NCBI RefSeq assembly: GCF_001999765.1
Contig: NZ_MTIC01000008.1
Location: 204,330-268,329, forward strand
DNA length: 64,000 nt
From: Sinomonas mesophila
GTDB lineage: Bacteria; Actinomycetota; Actinomycetes; Actinomycetales; Micrococcaceae
Reading direction: 5' to 3'
A program made the position numbers and the translations under genes. Of this stretch, positions 9,437 to 19,955 are shown in pieces. The notes under the pieces are model-generated. The model made no database searches and was not told the DNA's origin. It worked only from the letters and a program-made list of their open reading frames with translations. The first letter of the stretch is position 1. Each line of letters opens with the position of its first letter.

Positions 9437-12094
9437 ATGATTGTCGAGTTCGGGTGGTTCCTCGACCGCGCGCCGTGGGCCTATTCGCGGCCAGGGCTCA
9501 ACCGGGTCCGGGTCGGCCGGAAGAACTTCATTGGGCTGCTCCAGACCCGGCTCGGGCTGACGCGGCCGGACACGCCGAACGCCGGGCGCGTGAGCCAGTA
9601 CCTGCGCCGGCTCGAGCGCCTCGACACGCCCGACGCATGGTTCCACGGCTCCCTCCAGGCCGACCCGTGGTCCACCGCCCAAGAGCTCCTCGCCGCTCGC
9701 GACGACGCCGTCGCCAATGGCTGGGACGGCTCGCTCCGCGAGCCCGTGCAGGGGACGGACGACGCCGGCCCGTCGCCTCTGCTGCGCACGCTCGCCGCCG
9801 CCGAGCGCGCTCCCGGCGAGCTCGCACCGTCGCTCGCGGACGACGTCGTCGAGCTCCTTGCCGAGCTCGGCTCGTCTCCCCTGCCGCTCGGCATCGACGA
9901 ACTGGTCCTCCAGCATCCCGAGGCCACGTTCCCGGAGATCTGGCGGCGGATCATTGGGGCCCTCCGCGCCCGCGGGGTCCGTGTGAGCGAGACACCCCGG
10001 CCTGCCCAGTCCCCCGAGATCACGGTCCTCACGGCCGGGACCGAGTGGGAGGCCGCCGAGCACGCCGCCCGCTGGCTCGCCGCGGGGACTAACAATCGGA
10101 CGGCGGTCGTGTGCTCAGAGCCGACGTCGGTCCTCGACCAGTACCTCACCCTCCACGGCCAGCCACGCCTCGGCGTCGGAGACAGGTCGCCGTGGCGGGC
10201 TCAAGACCAGCTCATCCCTCTGTTCTTCGAGCTTGTCTGGGCCCCGGCCAACGTGCACCTGCTCGCCGAGTTCCTCACCCTCCCCGACTCCCCCGTCCGC
10301 CGCGCGGCGGGCCGGCACCTCCTGCACGCGCTCGCGCAGGAGCCCGGAGTCCACGGTGCCGCCTGGGCGGAAGCCATCGCCGCGATCAGCAGCGACCCGT
10401 CGCTCGGCCCCGGCCCTGCCGACGCGCTGGACCGCACTTTCCGCACCCGCCTCCTGAAGGAGGAGGAGCGCCCGTCCGGCACCCAGCTCATCGAGGCTAC
10501 CGCCTGGCTAGCCAGCACCCTCTCGGCCAGGGCTGCGGTCACGGAACGGCTCCAGCCCACCCTGGCCCAGCTCAAGCGGGTGCTCGAACTCCTGGCCCCA
10601 CTCCCCCACGTGTCACGCCGGGACCTGCGCCGCATCATCGCCTCGGTCCTGACCCCGCATTCCGAGCCCGTCCTCCCGGCGGAGGCGGCCCCATGGCTGC
10701 GGCTCAACCACCTCGTGGAACTCGGCGAGGACGTCGAGGATGCCCTCTGGTGGGGCTTCCCCTCTGCCTCGACCCCTTCGGCCCGCCGCTGGGACGCGCA
10801 CGATGCCGATTCCCTCGCCAAGGTGGGGGTGCACCTGCCAACCCCGAAGGAACTCACGGCACTATCCGTGCGGGAGACCCTCGCCGCAGCCGGGCGATGC
10901 AAGCGGCTCATCGTGGTCCAGACCGCCCAACGCAATGGCGAGCGCGTGGACGCGAACCCGCTCCTCGAGGCCCTCGTCGCGGCGCATGACCACCCTGACG
11001 GGGTGAGCACGACGCTGGCCGAGCGGATCGCGCAGGCGACCCGCGCGCCGTCGTCCCTCAATAAATACGGCATGTGGCGGCTCGCCGGGCGGGAGACGCG
11101 GCTCACCCGGGCCGCGGCCGTACTGCCGGTACCCCCGGAGCCGGCACTCGAGGTCGGCGCGAACCCCGCGCTGGCGCCGGAGCGGCTCTCCTTCTCCCAG
11201 CTCGAGGTGCTGCTGGGCTGCTCGCTCCGCTGGGCGCTCGAGCGCAAGGGCCGGCTCACGGTGCCGGACGCGGCGGACATCCCGGAGGGTTCGCGGATGA
11301 TCGGCACGTTCGCCCACCGGGTGATCGAGCGACTCCACGAGGGCCTGCGCGCCGAACACCGGGCCGTGCCCACGGACGCGGAGATCAGTGCCGCGATCGA
11401 CGGGCTCCTGCCCGCGGCCGCGTCCGAGCTGCTCCTGCCCGGACAGAAGGCGCGCCGGCTCACGGTCGTCGCGGCGATCACCGAGGCCGCGCGCGTCTTC
11501 TTCAGCCGCCTGCAGAGCGGCGGGGTGGCGCTGCAGGAGATGGAGAAGCCGATCCTGAGGGAGCTCCAGCTCGTCACCCAGGACGGCGTCCTGGCCATCC
11601 CGGTGTCCGGCAGCGCGGACGCCGTGGGGATCGATTCCGAGGGTCACACCGTGGTGGTGGATCTCAAATGGTCGTCCGGCGGTGGGCACCTGCGCGAGAA
11701 GGTGCGCAAGGGCACCGCCCTGCAGCTGGCCCTGTACCAGTGGGCGATCGGCGAGGGAGAGGCCCCCGCCGATCATCCGACCGCCTACTACCTGCTCAAG
11801 CAGCACGACTTCTCCTCCGCCCATCCCCACTTCGGCCCGCGCACCCCGCGGGCATGGGGACCCGATGAGCTCTGGCAGCGGGCCGTGCGCTCCGCCGAGC
11901 ACATCGTGGCGCAGGTCCTCGCCGGCCGCGTCACGGCGGCGAAGCCGTACGCAGATGCGCTCGAGGAACAGGGCGGGGACGGGCCCGCGACGTTCGAGGA
12001 GATCGAGACGGCCGTAGGCCGGCTGTACGTGGAGCCGGGGTGCCGGTTCTGCCGGTTCGGTGCCCTGTGCGGCCTGAAGGGGGACTACTCATGA
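9437..12094 (+). CDS. AddB/RecB-like PD-(D/E)XK nuclease with probable Fe-S cluster
   Basis: The protein has 885 residues; the ATG at 9437 was chosen because GGGGGAG sits five bases before it. The N-terminal two thirds looks like an inactive helicase-like AddB body with no clear Walker A. The C-terminal third is a PDDEXK_1 domain: nuclease motif VVVDLKW near residue 741, then a glutamine-rich helix (GTALQLALYQWA). Cysteines at about 595 (LLGCSLRW) and about 869, 872 and 878 (C-x2-C-x5-C) form the iron-sulfur staple known from AddB and Cas4. Its stop overlaps the next gene as ATGA, so the two proteins are probably subunits of one DNA-end-processing helicase-nuclease. It may act in defense rather than as the housekeeping enzyme, given the island context (inference). 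Confidence 0.85.
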   Translation: MIVEFGWFLDRAPWAYSRPGLNRVRVGRKNFIGLLQTRLGLTRPDTPNAGRVSQYLRRLERLDTPDAWFHGSLQADPWSTAQELLAARDDAVANGWDGSLREPVQGTDDAGPSPLLRTLAAAERAPGELAPSLADDVVELLAELGSSPLPLGIDELVLQHPEATFPEIWRRIIGALRARGVRVSETPRPAQSPEITVLTAGTEWEAAEHAARWLAAGTNNRTAVVCSEPTSVLDQYLTLHGQPRLGVGDRSPWRAQDQLIPLFFELVWAPANVHLLAEFLTLPDSPVRRAAGRHLLHALAQEPGVHGAAWAEAIAAISSDPSLGPGPADALDRTFRTRLLKEEERPSGTQLIEATAWLASTLSARAAVTERLQPTLAQLKRVLELLAPLPHVSRRDLRRIIASVLTPHSEPVLPAEAAPWLRLNHLVELGEDVEDALWWGFPSASTPSARRWDAHDADSLAKVGVHLPTPKELTALSVRETLAAAGRCKRLIVVQTAQRNGERVDANPLLEALVAAHDHPDGVSTTLAERIAQATRAPSSLNKYGMWRLAGRETRLTRAAAVLPVPPEPALEVGANPALAPERLSFSQLEVLLGCSLRWALERKGRLTVPDAADIPEGSRMIGTFAHRVIERLHEGLRAEHRAVPTDAEISAAIDGLLPAAASELLLPGQKARRLTVVAAITEAARVFFSRLQSGGVALQEMEKPILRELQLVTQDGVLAIPVSGSADAVGIDSEGHTVVVDLKWSSGGGHLREKVRKGTALQLALYQWAIGEGEAPADHPTAYYLLKQHDFSSAHPHFGPRTPRAWGPDELWQRAVRSAEHIVAQVLAGRVTAAKPYADALEEQGGDGPATFEEIETAVGRLYVEPGCRFCRFGALCGLKGDYS

Positions 12095-15000
12095 GCATCC
12101 ACCAGCCCCAGACCGGGCGCGGGGGCGCGGGCGTCCTGGACCGAGACCTCCTGGCCAACGTCACGATGGTCTCGGCGAGCGCTGGAACGGGGAAGACCTA
12201 CACCCTCACCGAGAAGATCGTGGGCCAGATCGCGGAGGGCGTGCGCCCGGACCAAATCATGGCCACCACGTTCACCACGAAGGCGGCCGGGGAGCTGCGG
12301 GAGCGCATCGCGGCGCGGCTGCTCGAATCGGCCTGGGCGTCGTCCGCGTCCCAGGAGCTCGGGGCGAGCCTCATCGGAACGGTGAACAGCGTGTGCGGGC
12401 AGCTGCTCGCGGAGTACGCGATCGATGCGGGGCTCTCCCCCGCGCTCGAGGTGATCGGCGAGGACCAGCTGGATGCGATGTTCGCCCTCGCCACGGACGA
12501 GGTGCGTGCCGCATGCGCCGAGACGATGGCGCCGCTCGCGTGGCGCATGGGCACCCACCCGGACCAGACGGGCGAGTACGGCGTGGAGCCGTGGGATGCG
12601 ACCGTTCAGCGCGTCGTGACGTACGCCCGCACGAACCTCCTCGACGCCGAGGCGGTGCGCCGCTGCGCCGACGACTCGTGGGCCGGGTACCGGGAGGAGC
12701 TGCTCGACGAACCGGGCCCTGACTGCCGCGAGGAGTGGCTGCGCGAGCTGCGGGCTGGCGCGGCCGAGTTGGAGCTGACCGTGGAGCGCGGCAAACACAG
12801 TGACGGCACCAAAGCCAACCTGAGCACCAAAGCGTTCGAGGTGGATTACCCCAAGACGCTGGTGAAGATTGCCAAAGCCCAGGAGATCGGGACGACCCCT
12901 TGGGAGGTGTGGCGCGGATTCGTCGGCTCGAAGCCTCCAGCTCCCCTCAAGAAGATCTTCTGGGAACTCCGCGAGCGGATCCATGGAGAGCTGCTCTCCA
13001 ACCCCGCCTTTCATCGGGACGTGGAAGCGTACATCCGCGGGGTGTTCGCCTGCGCGGCGGACTGCCTCGACGCGTACGAGGGGTTCAAGCGGGACAACGC
13101 CCTCATGGACTTCGTGGACCAGGAGGCCAAGGTCCTCGACCTGGCCCGGGGCAATGCCGCGTTCCGCACAGCCTTCGCGGGCCGCATCCGGTTCCTCGTC
13201 GTGGACGAGTTTCAGGACACGAGCCCGCTCCAGCTGGCACTCTTCCTCGAGCTGAGCTCGCTCGTCGAACAGGCCGTTTGGGTGGGCGATCCGAAGCAGG
13301 CCATCTACGAGTTCCGCGGTACCGACCCGGAGCTCATGGAGGCCGTCATGGCTGCGGTGCCGGCGGAGCGGCGCGAACAGCTGTCGGAGACGTGGCGGTC
13401 GCGGCAGGCGCCGGTGGACCTCTCCAATGCCGTGTTCGAGCGGGTCTTCACGAACGGCGCCGCCGGGCACCGCATGACCCGAGAGTCCGTACATCTGGAT
13501 CTGCCCGCCGCCAAGGCCGCCGAGTATGGCGAGGACCGTGGGGGCATCGAGGCCTGGACCCGGCCCCAGAGCAAGTCCGAGGACCGGCTCCGCGCGACGG
13601 CTGCCGGCGTGAAGGAGCTCCTCGCCCGGCGGCCGGACCTGCGCCGGTGCGACGTGGCCGTGCTGGCCAGGACCAACGCCGAGGTCCGGGCCCTCTCGGC
13701 GGCCCTCGACGGCCTCGGTGTGCGCGCGAGCCTGGACCCCCGCGCCCTCGGCTCGGTCCGGGAGGTGCAGCTCGTGCGGGCCGGGATGGCCTATGTCGCA
13801 GACCGTCTGGACACGGTCGCGCTCGCCGAGCTCGTGGCCCTGCATCCCGGCCACCCCTCGCACGGGATCTGGCAGCGGGAGCTGCTGGCCGCAGTCGTGA
13901 ACCCCGATGCGGAGAAGGACTCGGACGGTGCCATAGTGGCTGGGCCGCGGCTCGTGCACGAGGCCTGGCGCAGCGCCCCGCTCGTCGCGGCCCTGGATGC
14001 GCTGAGGGAGCAGGCTGTGGCGGCGACGCCGACGGAGGTGCTCGAGGCGGTGAGCGGGGTGCTCGGGCTGCCGGGGCTCATCGCCGTGTGGTCGGCGCCG
14101 GAGCGGAGGCTGCGGAATCTGGACGCGTTCCGCGGCGCGGTCCAGCTGTACTTCGAGCGCTGCCGGGCCCTGCGGTTCCCGGCGACGCTCCGTGGATTCC
14201 TGGGTTTCTTCGCCTCGGACGAGCACGAGTCGGCGGAGAACGCCGGGCCGGACGTGGTGAACGTGCTCACGTACCACAAGGCGAAGGGCCTCGAGTGGCC
14301 CGTGGTGGTCATGGAGAGCCTGGACAAGGAGACGAAGGCGCGCCCGTTCGGCACGGGGGTGGAGCAGACGCGGGAGCTAGACCTCGCGGATCCGCTAGCG
14401 GGGCGGTGGATCCGGCTGTGGCCGAGCCCGTTCCCGTTCGGCGGGTCGCCGCTGGACACGCGGGCGCAGGCGAGCGAGGCGGCGGCGCGGTTCCTCGAGC
14501 GCGAGCAGCGGAACCAGGCCCGGCTCATGTACGTGGGCATGACGCGGGCCGCGGAGACCACCGTCCTGACGTCGAAGACCGGCTCTCCGGGCCTCCTCAA
14601 TGACCTCGGCGTGGAGGGTCTCGTGGCGTGGAAGGCGGGCCGCGGCGAGGTGGTCGTGGGCCGGGAGGACTCGCTGCCGGCGTTCGTCGCGGAGCTCGAG
14701 CCGCTCGAGGCGACGGCGGACGACGGCGTGTGGGAGCCGAGGTTCGTCGACCCGCCCTTCGCTGGGGCCGTCGTCGGGGGGAAGCCGGCGCGGCTGAAGG
14801 CCAGCGCCGCGGACGGGGCGGACGGACTGGCTTCTGCCGACATCCGCGCCATCGCCACGCTCGGTAGTCCCCTCGCTACCCACGGCTCGGAGGACTGGGG
14901 CGCCGTGGGCAGCGCCGTGCACGCGTATCTGGGCACGGAGTTCGGCCTTCTCGACGCTCCGGGGCGGTCCCGACTGGCAGAGCGGCTCATCGGGCGGTGG

Positions 15001-15369
15001 GGCGTGGGGCAGACGGTCGACGCCGGGCTGCTCACCGCCGCCGGGGAGCGCTTCGAGGCCTGGCTCGACGACGAGTTCCCGGGCTGGACCCGGCACCGGG
15101 AGGCCGCCATCGGCTGGCGGCCCGAGGGCCAGACGATGGAGGGCTGGATCGACCTGCTCCTCGAGGGCCCGGACGGGTTCGTGCTCGTGGACCACAAGAC
15201 CTACCCGGGGAAAGACCCGGAGGGGCACATCCGTGCCAAGTACCTCGGCCAGATGGAGGCCTACCGGCGGGCCGTCGAGGCTGCGACCGACAGGCCTGTC
15301 GTGCGGATGTTGATACACCTGCCGGCGCTGGGGCGGGTGTTCGAGGTCGTCATGCCTCATCTACTCTGA
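12091..15369 (+). CDS. AddA/RecB-like UvrD helicase with C-terminal nuclease domain
   Basis: The protein has 1092 residues. Walker A SASAGTGKTYTL is at about 29-40, FTTKAAGELRERI follows, VVDEFQDTSPLQ is near 371, VGDPKQAIYEFRGTD near 405 and LTYHKAKGLEWPVVV near 726. The C-terminus has a RecB-type nuclease core, FVLVDHKTY near 1032, followed by a QMEAYRRAVE helix. This is the AddA architecture of an SF1 helicase fused to a PD-(D/E)XK nuclease. It starts within the stop of the upstream nuclease gene (ATGA), so both are made from one message. The pair would resect or degrade DNA ends. The ORF is intact over 3.3 kb. Confidence 0.88.
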   Translation: MSIHQPQTGRGGAGVLDRDLLANVTMVSASAGTGKTYTLTEKIVGQIAEGVRPDQIMATTFTTKAAGELRERIAARLLESAWASSASQELGASLIGTVNSVCGQLLAEYAIDAGLSPALEVIGEDQLDAMFALATDEVRAACAETMAPLAWRMGTHPDQTGEYGVEPWDATVQRVVTYARTNLLDAEAVRRCADDSWAGYREELLDEPGPDCREEWLRELRAGAAELELTVERGKHSDGTKANLSTKAFEVDYPKTLVKIAKAQEIGTTPWEVWRGFVGSKPPAPLKKIFWELRERIHGELLSNPAFHRDVEAYIRGVFACAADCLDAYEGFKRDNALMDFVDQEAKVLDLARGNAAFRTAFAGRIRFLVVDEFQDTSPLQLALFLELSSLVEQAVWVGDPKQAIYEFRGTDPELMEAVMAAVPAERREQLSETWRSRQAPVDLSNAVFERVFTNGAAGHRMTRESVHLDLPAAKAAEYGEDRGGIEAWTRPQSKSEDRLRATAAGVKELLARRPDLRRCDVAVLARTNAEVRALSAALDGLGVRASLDPRALGSVREVQLVRAGMAYVADRLDTVALAELVALHPGHPSHGIWQRELLAAVVNPDAEKDSDGAIVAGPRLVHEAWRSAPLVAALDALREQAVAATPTEVLEAVSGVLGLPGLIAVWSAPERRLRNLDAFRGAVQLYFERCRALRFPATLRGFLGFFASDEHESAENAGPDVVNVLTYHKAKGLEWPVVVMESLDKETKARPFGTGVEQTRELDLADPLAGRWIRLWPSPFPFGGSPLDTRAQASEAAARFLEREQRNQARLMYVGMTRAAETTVLTSKTGSPGLLNDLGVEGLVAWKAGRGEVVVGREDSLPAFVAELEPLEATADDGVWEPRFVDPPFAGAVVGGKPARLKASAADGADGLASADIRAIATLGSPLATHGSEDWGAVGSAVHAYLGTEFGLLDAPGRSRLAERLIGRWGVGQTVDAGLLTAAGERFEAWLDDEFPGWTRHREAAIGWRPEGQTMEGWIDLLLEGPDGFVLVDHKTYPGKDPEGHIRAKYLGQMEAYRRAVEAATDRPVVRMLIHLPALGRVFEVVMPHLL

Positions 15370-15432
15370 ATATGAAAATCGATGTACCTGAATGTGCAGA
15401 CGGGCTTAACCGCTCCGAAGGAGATTGATCGA

Positions 15433-17578
15433 ATGTCCAAGACAGTCTTCCGATCCACATCGTTTACACTGCGACATCTGGTTGACAATATCCAACGAGG
15501 TGACATTGCCCTCCCAGAGCTGCAGCGACCGTTCGTCTGGTCGAACGCGAAGGTGCGGGACCTTTTCGACTCAATGTACCAGGGCTTCCCAGTAGGCTAC
15601 TTGCTCTTCTGGGAGACGGGGCGCGGAGGTCGGCGCGCGGCAAATCGGCGTTACAGGCAAAGATGCCCGCGTGGCGCGATGGCTCATCGTCGATGGGCAG
15701 CAACGCATGACCTCCCTATACTCTGTGATGACCGGAGAAAAGGTTGTTCGCGAGGATTACTCGGAGTCACGAGTGAAGCTCGCCTTCCGGCCACGCGACG
15801 CTCATTTCTCAGTTTCAGATGCCACGACAGAGAAGAATCCGGAGTTCCTAAAAGACGTCACGCAGCTCTGGAGCGACTTCCGTAGGACCAGCTCTCAGTT
15901 CTTTGCAGATTATGAGGCCGCCCGCGGCCCCCTTGAGCCAGTCCAGAGAAACGCATGGGAGGACGCCCTCGACCGGGTCAGGGATCTGCAGAATTTCTCT
16001 TCAACGTAGTGGAGCTCGATGCTGCAGTAGATGAGGAGCAAGTCGCAGAAGTCTTCGTGCGCATAAACTCTGAGGGCGTAAAGCTTAATCAGGCCGACTT
16101 TATCCTCACCCTCATGAGCGTATTCTGGGATGAAGGGCGCAAGCAACTCGAGGCGTTCTCCCGAGCCGCTAAGGCTCCTTCAATCTCGACGGCGTCGTCA
16201 TTCAACTGGTATATCTCCCCGTCGCCTGATCAGCTGCTCCGCGTCGTTATCGCGTTGACCTTTGATCGTGCGGTCCTGCGGCACGCGTACTCGATACTGC
16301 GAGGGAAGGATCTGGAGACCGGGCACACCAGTCTTGAACGACGAGACCAGCAGTTCCAGGCATTGCAGAGCGCCCAAGCGGAGGTGCTGAAACTCACACA
16401 CTGGCACGAGTACCTGAGAGCCTTGGAACGTTCGGGGTACCGGAGCGCAAAGATGATCTCCAGCCAAAATGTCGTGCTATTCAGCTACGCTCTCTGGCTT
16501 CGCGGCCGAGTAAGACACGGCGTTCCAGTGGACCAGCTGCGGGAGGTGATCGCCAGATGGTTCTTCATGGCCCGCTTGACGTCACGATACTCCGGATCCT
16601 TTGAGACGCAGGCAGAGAGGGACTTTGGGCGCATCGACGAACTCGCCGCCGAGATCGGCTTCAAGGCCGCCCAACCGAATCATCAACGACACACTGACCG
16701 GAGATTTTTGGACGATCACACTGCCCAACGAACTTGCTACCGCGGCGTCGCGAAGTCCTGCTCTCTTCGCCTATTTCGCAGCTCTCAATATTTTGGACGC
16801 GGATGCTCTACTGTCAACTGGCAAGGTCCGAGAGCGCCTAGACCCAGCAGTGATCAGCACTAAAGGCATTGAGCGACACCACCTTTTTCCCCGCGCCTAC
16901 CTTCGCGACGTTCTCGGGGTCAAAGATAGCCGCCAGATCAACCAGATTGCTAATATGACGCTCGTTGAGTGGAACGATAACATCGCCATCTCTGATGCTG
17001 CACCTCGCATATACTGGAAAGCCCAACTCGAGTCCAAGAAGTACTTAACCGCTGAGCGGCTGGAAAGGCAGCTTGAATTGCATGCACTGCCTGCCGAATG
17101 GACGGACATGGAGTTCACCGACTTTCTGACACTCCGCCGCAAGCTCATGGCTTCGGTCGTTCGGGAGGCCTTCCAGAGACTTTCGGACCCCTCCTACTCC
17201 GCCGTCTACCCAACCACCCAGGAGCCGCTATCGCTGGCAGCAACCACTGCTCCTGAAGATTCGGAAACTCCGAGTCCGGTGAGCGTTAGACAGCTCGTGG
17301 AAAGCGGTTTGCTCCCAATCGGCACGGTGCTAACGCCTGCCCGTGGGGGAATCGATGCCCTTGGAGAGATCGATGAGAGCGGAAGCATTGTTGTCGAGGG
17401 TATCCCCTACCCGACTCCATCTGCTGCAGCTGTGGCCGCGGCTGGCAGCCGAGCCGAAAACGGGTGGACTTTCTGGGTCGCGGATACTCCTGCCGGGGAA
17501 CGGCGCCTCGATCGTCTCCGTGAACAGTTCCGCTTGGACAATGTTGCCGACGATGTCGGCGGGGTGCCCGTCGGCTAA
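15433..17578 (+). pseudogene. GmrSD-like restriction protein (DUF262 + DUF1524 HNH) with C-terminal RAMA-like domain, three frameshifts
   Basis: The ATG at 15433 follows AAGGAG. The reading frame encodes a DUF262 core (ALPELQRPFVWS, then LIVDGQQRMTSLY after a shift), a middle helical region with VFVRINSEG, and a DUF1524 HNH motif ERHHLFPRAYL. The last about 75 residues (SVRQLVESGLLPIGTVL to ENGWTFW) resemble a RAMA domain. Frame changes are needed near 15621 (extra base), 15995 (missing base in a T run) and 16672 (extra C). DUF262/DUF1524 proteins are type IV restriction enzymes or nicking enzymes of phosphorothioate systems. The three indels lie in or beside short base runs, so either decay or sequencing error could explain them. 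Confidence 0.8.
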
Positions 17579-18192
17579 ACACCACCCCTTGCGACCACAC
17601 GTCGGCCCCTCGGTGGACCGTGCAGGCCCACTGCGGCGACGGCAGCGCCTCCGACAGCACGAAGAAGGCCGCCAACGACGCCAGCACCACCCCCGTCGAA
17701 TCGGTCTTCTCGGCTCCACTCGTCAGATCAGACCTCCGCGCTGAAGGAACCCTGCGCCCTCGCCTGGCCCTCTACGGGTCTGCTCCCTCGCCCGGACCCC
17801 TTGCCCCCAGCTCACCGCGTTCTACCACCGCCTCATGACCAAGTGGGGGCGTTGCCACACCCTGAGGGGCTGAACGGTGGAGCGCCCCGGCATGAGTCCG
17901 CTCAGACTCCAAGCTCGACGCGCAAAGCGTTCGCAAACCGTGAGCAGGGACGAGGCCACCTGAGGCATCCTGTCCCGCCAAGGCCGTCGAACTCAAGCGG
18001 GAGGTATCGGGACAGCATATCGTCCTGCCGTCCAAGCAGGGGTGATGGACCCTGCCCTGAAACCAACAACACGCAGGCTCTACTGTCCCGTTCATACCAA
18101 TCCACACCTTGAATGCGCCCCCGATCTCGCCGAGGTTCCGGGCGGAAACTTCGGCAGAAGGGCAATGTCGAGCTCGAGCAAGGAAGTAACTG
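17579..18192. other. Stretch without a supported gene
   Basis: About 600 bp separates the GmrSD-like gene from the IS-interrupted ORF. One frame near 17795-17875 contains a peptide faintly like the tail of IS110-type transposases (PQLTAFYHRL), but it is too short to call. No good ribosome-binding site with a long frame was seen on either strand. Confidence 0.4.
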
Positions 18193-18326
18193 ATGCATAT
18201 CAAGTTTATCGATTTCGGCCATGAGAAAGGTCGGCCCCGCGACGGCATCTCACTGAGGCCCAGTCCCCTGGAGATATCGGGCTATACTCCAAAACTGGTC
18301 CGTCAGTGTCCGTCCTGGCAGACTTG

Positions 18327-18334
18327 CCTAAACG
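18327..18334. repeat. Left target-site duplication CCTAAACG
   Basis: Perfect 8-bp direct repeat adjoining the left inverted repeat of the ISL3-family element; its twin is at 19782-19789. Confidence 0.9.
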
Positions 18335-19781
18335 GGCTCTTCACAATCCGGGGTGTAGTCGGGGTCTGAATCCGCCGGTTTCGAGCAGGGACCTGGCGAT
18401 GTAGTTCGTCAGGTTGCGGAAGCCCAGAGGCTGAGCCGCGGAGGTGCTCGAGCCGGCCATTGATGGCCTCGGTGGGCCCGTTGCTGGTGCCGGGTCGGTC
18501 GAAGTAGGCAAGCACGTCGGCGGCGCGTTTCTTCAGCGTCCGTCCCAGGCTGATGATCTCGACCAGCGCGGCCGGGACGCCGCTGGCGACGGAGTCGATC
18601 ACGCCCTGCATCAGCTCGCGTCCGCGGCACCGGTCGGGTTCGCGGTAGGCGGCGATCAGGCGCTGGTAGATGCCCCAGGTCGCTTCGACCTCGACGTGGG
18701 CCTCGCCGTGGATGTCCGCGGCGAACAGGTCCGCCAGCCGGTCCTGCTGCCTGTCCGTGAGCAGGTCCGCGCCGGTGTGCAGCGTCCCCCGTGCCTGGTA
18801 GAGGGGGTCGTCCTTGCGGCCGCGGTGGCCGTGGAGGGCGTGCTGGACCCGTCGGCGGCACCGATCGAGGGCGTCGCCTGCGAGGCGGACGACGTGGAAG
18901 GGGTCCATCACCGCGGCAGCGTCGGGGAGCTCTTCGGCGGTGGCCGTCTTGAAGCCGGTGAAGCCGTCCATCGCGACCACGTCGACGCCGTCGCGCCAGG
19001 CTTGGGGACGGGCTGCGAGCCAGGTCTTGAAGGCCTGCTTGGAGCGGCCTTCGACCATGTCCAGCAGCCGGGCCGGGCCGGTTCCCTCGCGCACTGCGGT
19101 GAGGTCGATGATCACGGTGACGTACTTCTCACCGCGCCTCGTGTGGCGCCACACATGCTCGTCGACGCCGATGGCCTTCACCCCGTCGAACCGGTCGGGG
19201 TCCTCGATCAGGGCCCGCCTGCCCTCGGCCAGGACGGCGTCGTTGGCGGTGTTCCACGCGACCCCGAGGCCTTCGGCGACCCTGGCCATGGTCAGGTGCT
19301 GGACGACGATCCCCTCCAGTGCCCACCGCAGCCTGCGGCGGGAGAGCCTGGCCCGGGGCTCGGCCGCCCGGGTGGTGTCCTGACGCCACACGTGCCCGCA
19401 CCCCGGGCAGCGGTAGCGGCGGACCGTCACGAGCAGGGTGGTCGGCCGCCAGCCGAGGGGCTCGTGCGCCAGCGGCCGTGTCACCGTGTCACGCGGCACG
19501 CCTTCGCAGCCGCAGCGGCGACACCACTGGTCCGGTTCGACGACCCGGCAGGCCAGGACCGCGCGGTCCGGCTCGAGGCGTTGGCCGACGACTTCGCGGC
19601 CGAGCTCCTCGACGCGGGCGAAAGCGGACAGGTCAGGGCAGGCGAAGCCCACAGCAGGAGTAGCGTTGGACAAGTCGAGGTCTTCTGGATGGACGGCGTA
19701 GGAACCCCCATCATCGGAAGACCTCGACCTCTACCCCGCCCGACGCGCCGGGCCCGACTACACCCTCATCCGTGAAGAGCC
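18335..19781 (-). mobile_element. ISL3-family insertion sequence with 8-bp target duplication
   Basis: Terminal inverted repeats begin GGCTCTTCAC at both ends and continue with a shared GGGTGTAGTCGGG block; 23 of the first 29 bases match. The 8-bp direct repeat CCTAAACG flanks the element at 18327-18334 and 19782-19789. Eight-base duplications are typical of ISL3. The perfect duplication suggests a fairly recent insertion. The single transposase gene lies inside on the minus strand. Confidence 0.9.
18341..19673 (-). pseudogene. ISL3-family transposase, C-terminal frameshift
   Basis: A TTG start at 19673 gives a protein with an N-terminal zinc-finger pair (WCRRCGCEG and RCPGCGHVW), an HTH region, and the DDE domain including IGVDEH, VVAMDGF and NGPTEAINGRLEHLRG. 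The intact frame would finish just inside the inverted repeat at 18341. One extra base near 18428 shifts the last about 30 codons, so the frame as read runs through the repeat to 18303. The lost segment contains the conserved tail after RLEHLRG. Whether the enzyme is still active is unclear. Confidence 0.85.
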
Positions 19782-19789
19782 CCTAAACG
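19782..19789. repeat. Right target-site duplication CCTAAACG
   Basis: Right copy of the 8-bp duplication that flanks the ISL3-family element. Confidence 0.9.
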
Positions 19790-19955
19790 TGCTTCCAATA
19801 CCGACCTGATGCCGATCTGGAGGTAGAGCCACAGCAGCGCTGCTCCCTCCTCACGCAACTGCAGGCCACCGCATAACGAGTCAAGGGCCGGCATTTCTAG
19901 ATTGAGTCTTCGAGAAGCAGCGTGCCGCTGCTGCCTTAGGGTGGATACGTGCGAG

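Larger units (their letters stand above)
18193..19809 (+). pseudogene. Short ORF interrupted by the ISL3-family element
   Basis: An ATG at 18193 preceded by AAGGAAG opens a frame beginning MHIKFIDFGHEKGRP. The insertion sequence entered after codon 46. Removing the element and one copy of the target duplication restores the frame, which then ends at TGA 19807-19809 after 53 codons. I recognise no family. It could itself be the remnant of a longer gene. Confidence 0.4.

Noticed and set aside
12085..15360. Very long minus-strand frames opposite the AddA-like gene
   Set aside because: Arg/Gly/Pro-rich composition and no motifs; the plus strand carries the helicase and nuclease motifs.
17780..17880. 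IS110-type transposase remnant
   Set aside because: Only about ten residues look similar; too short to support.
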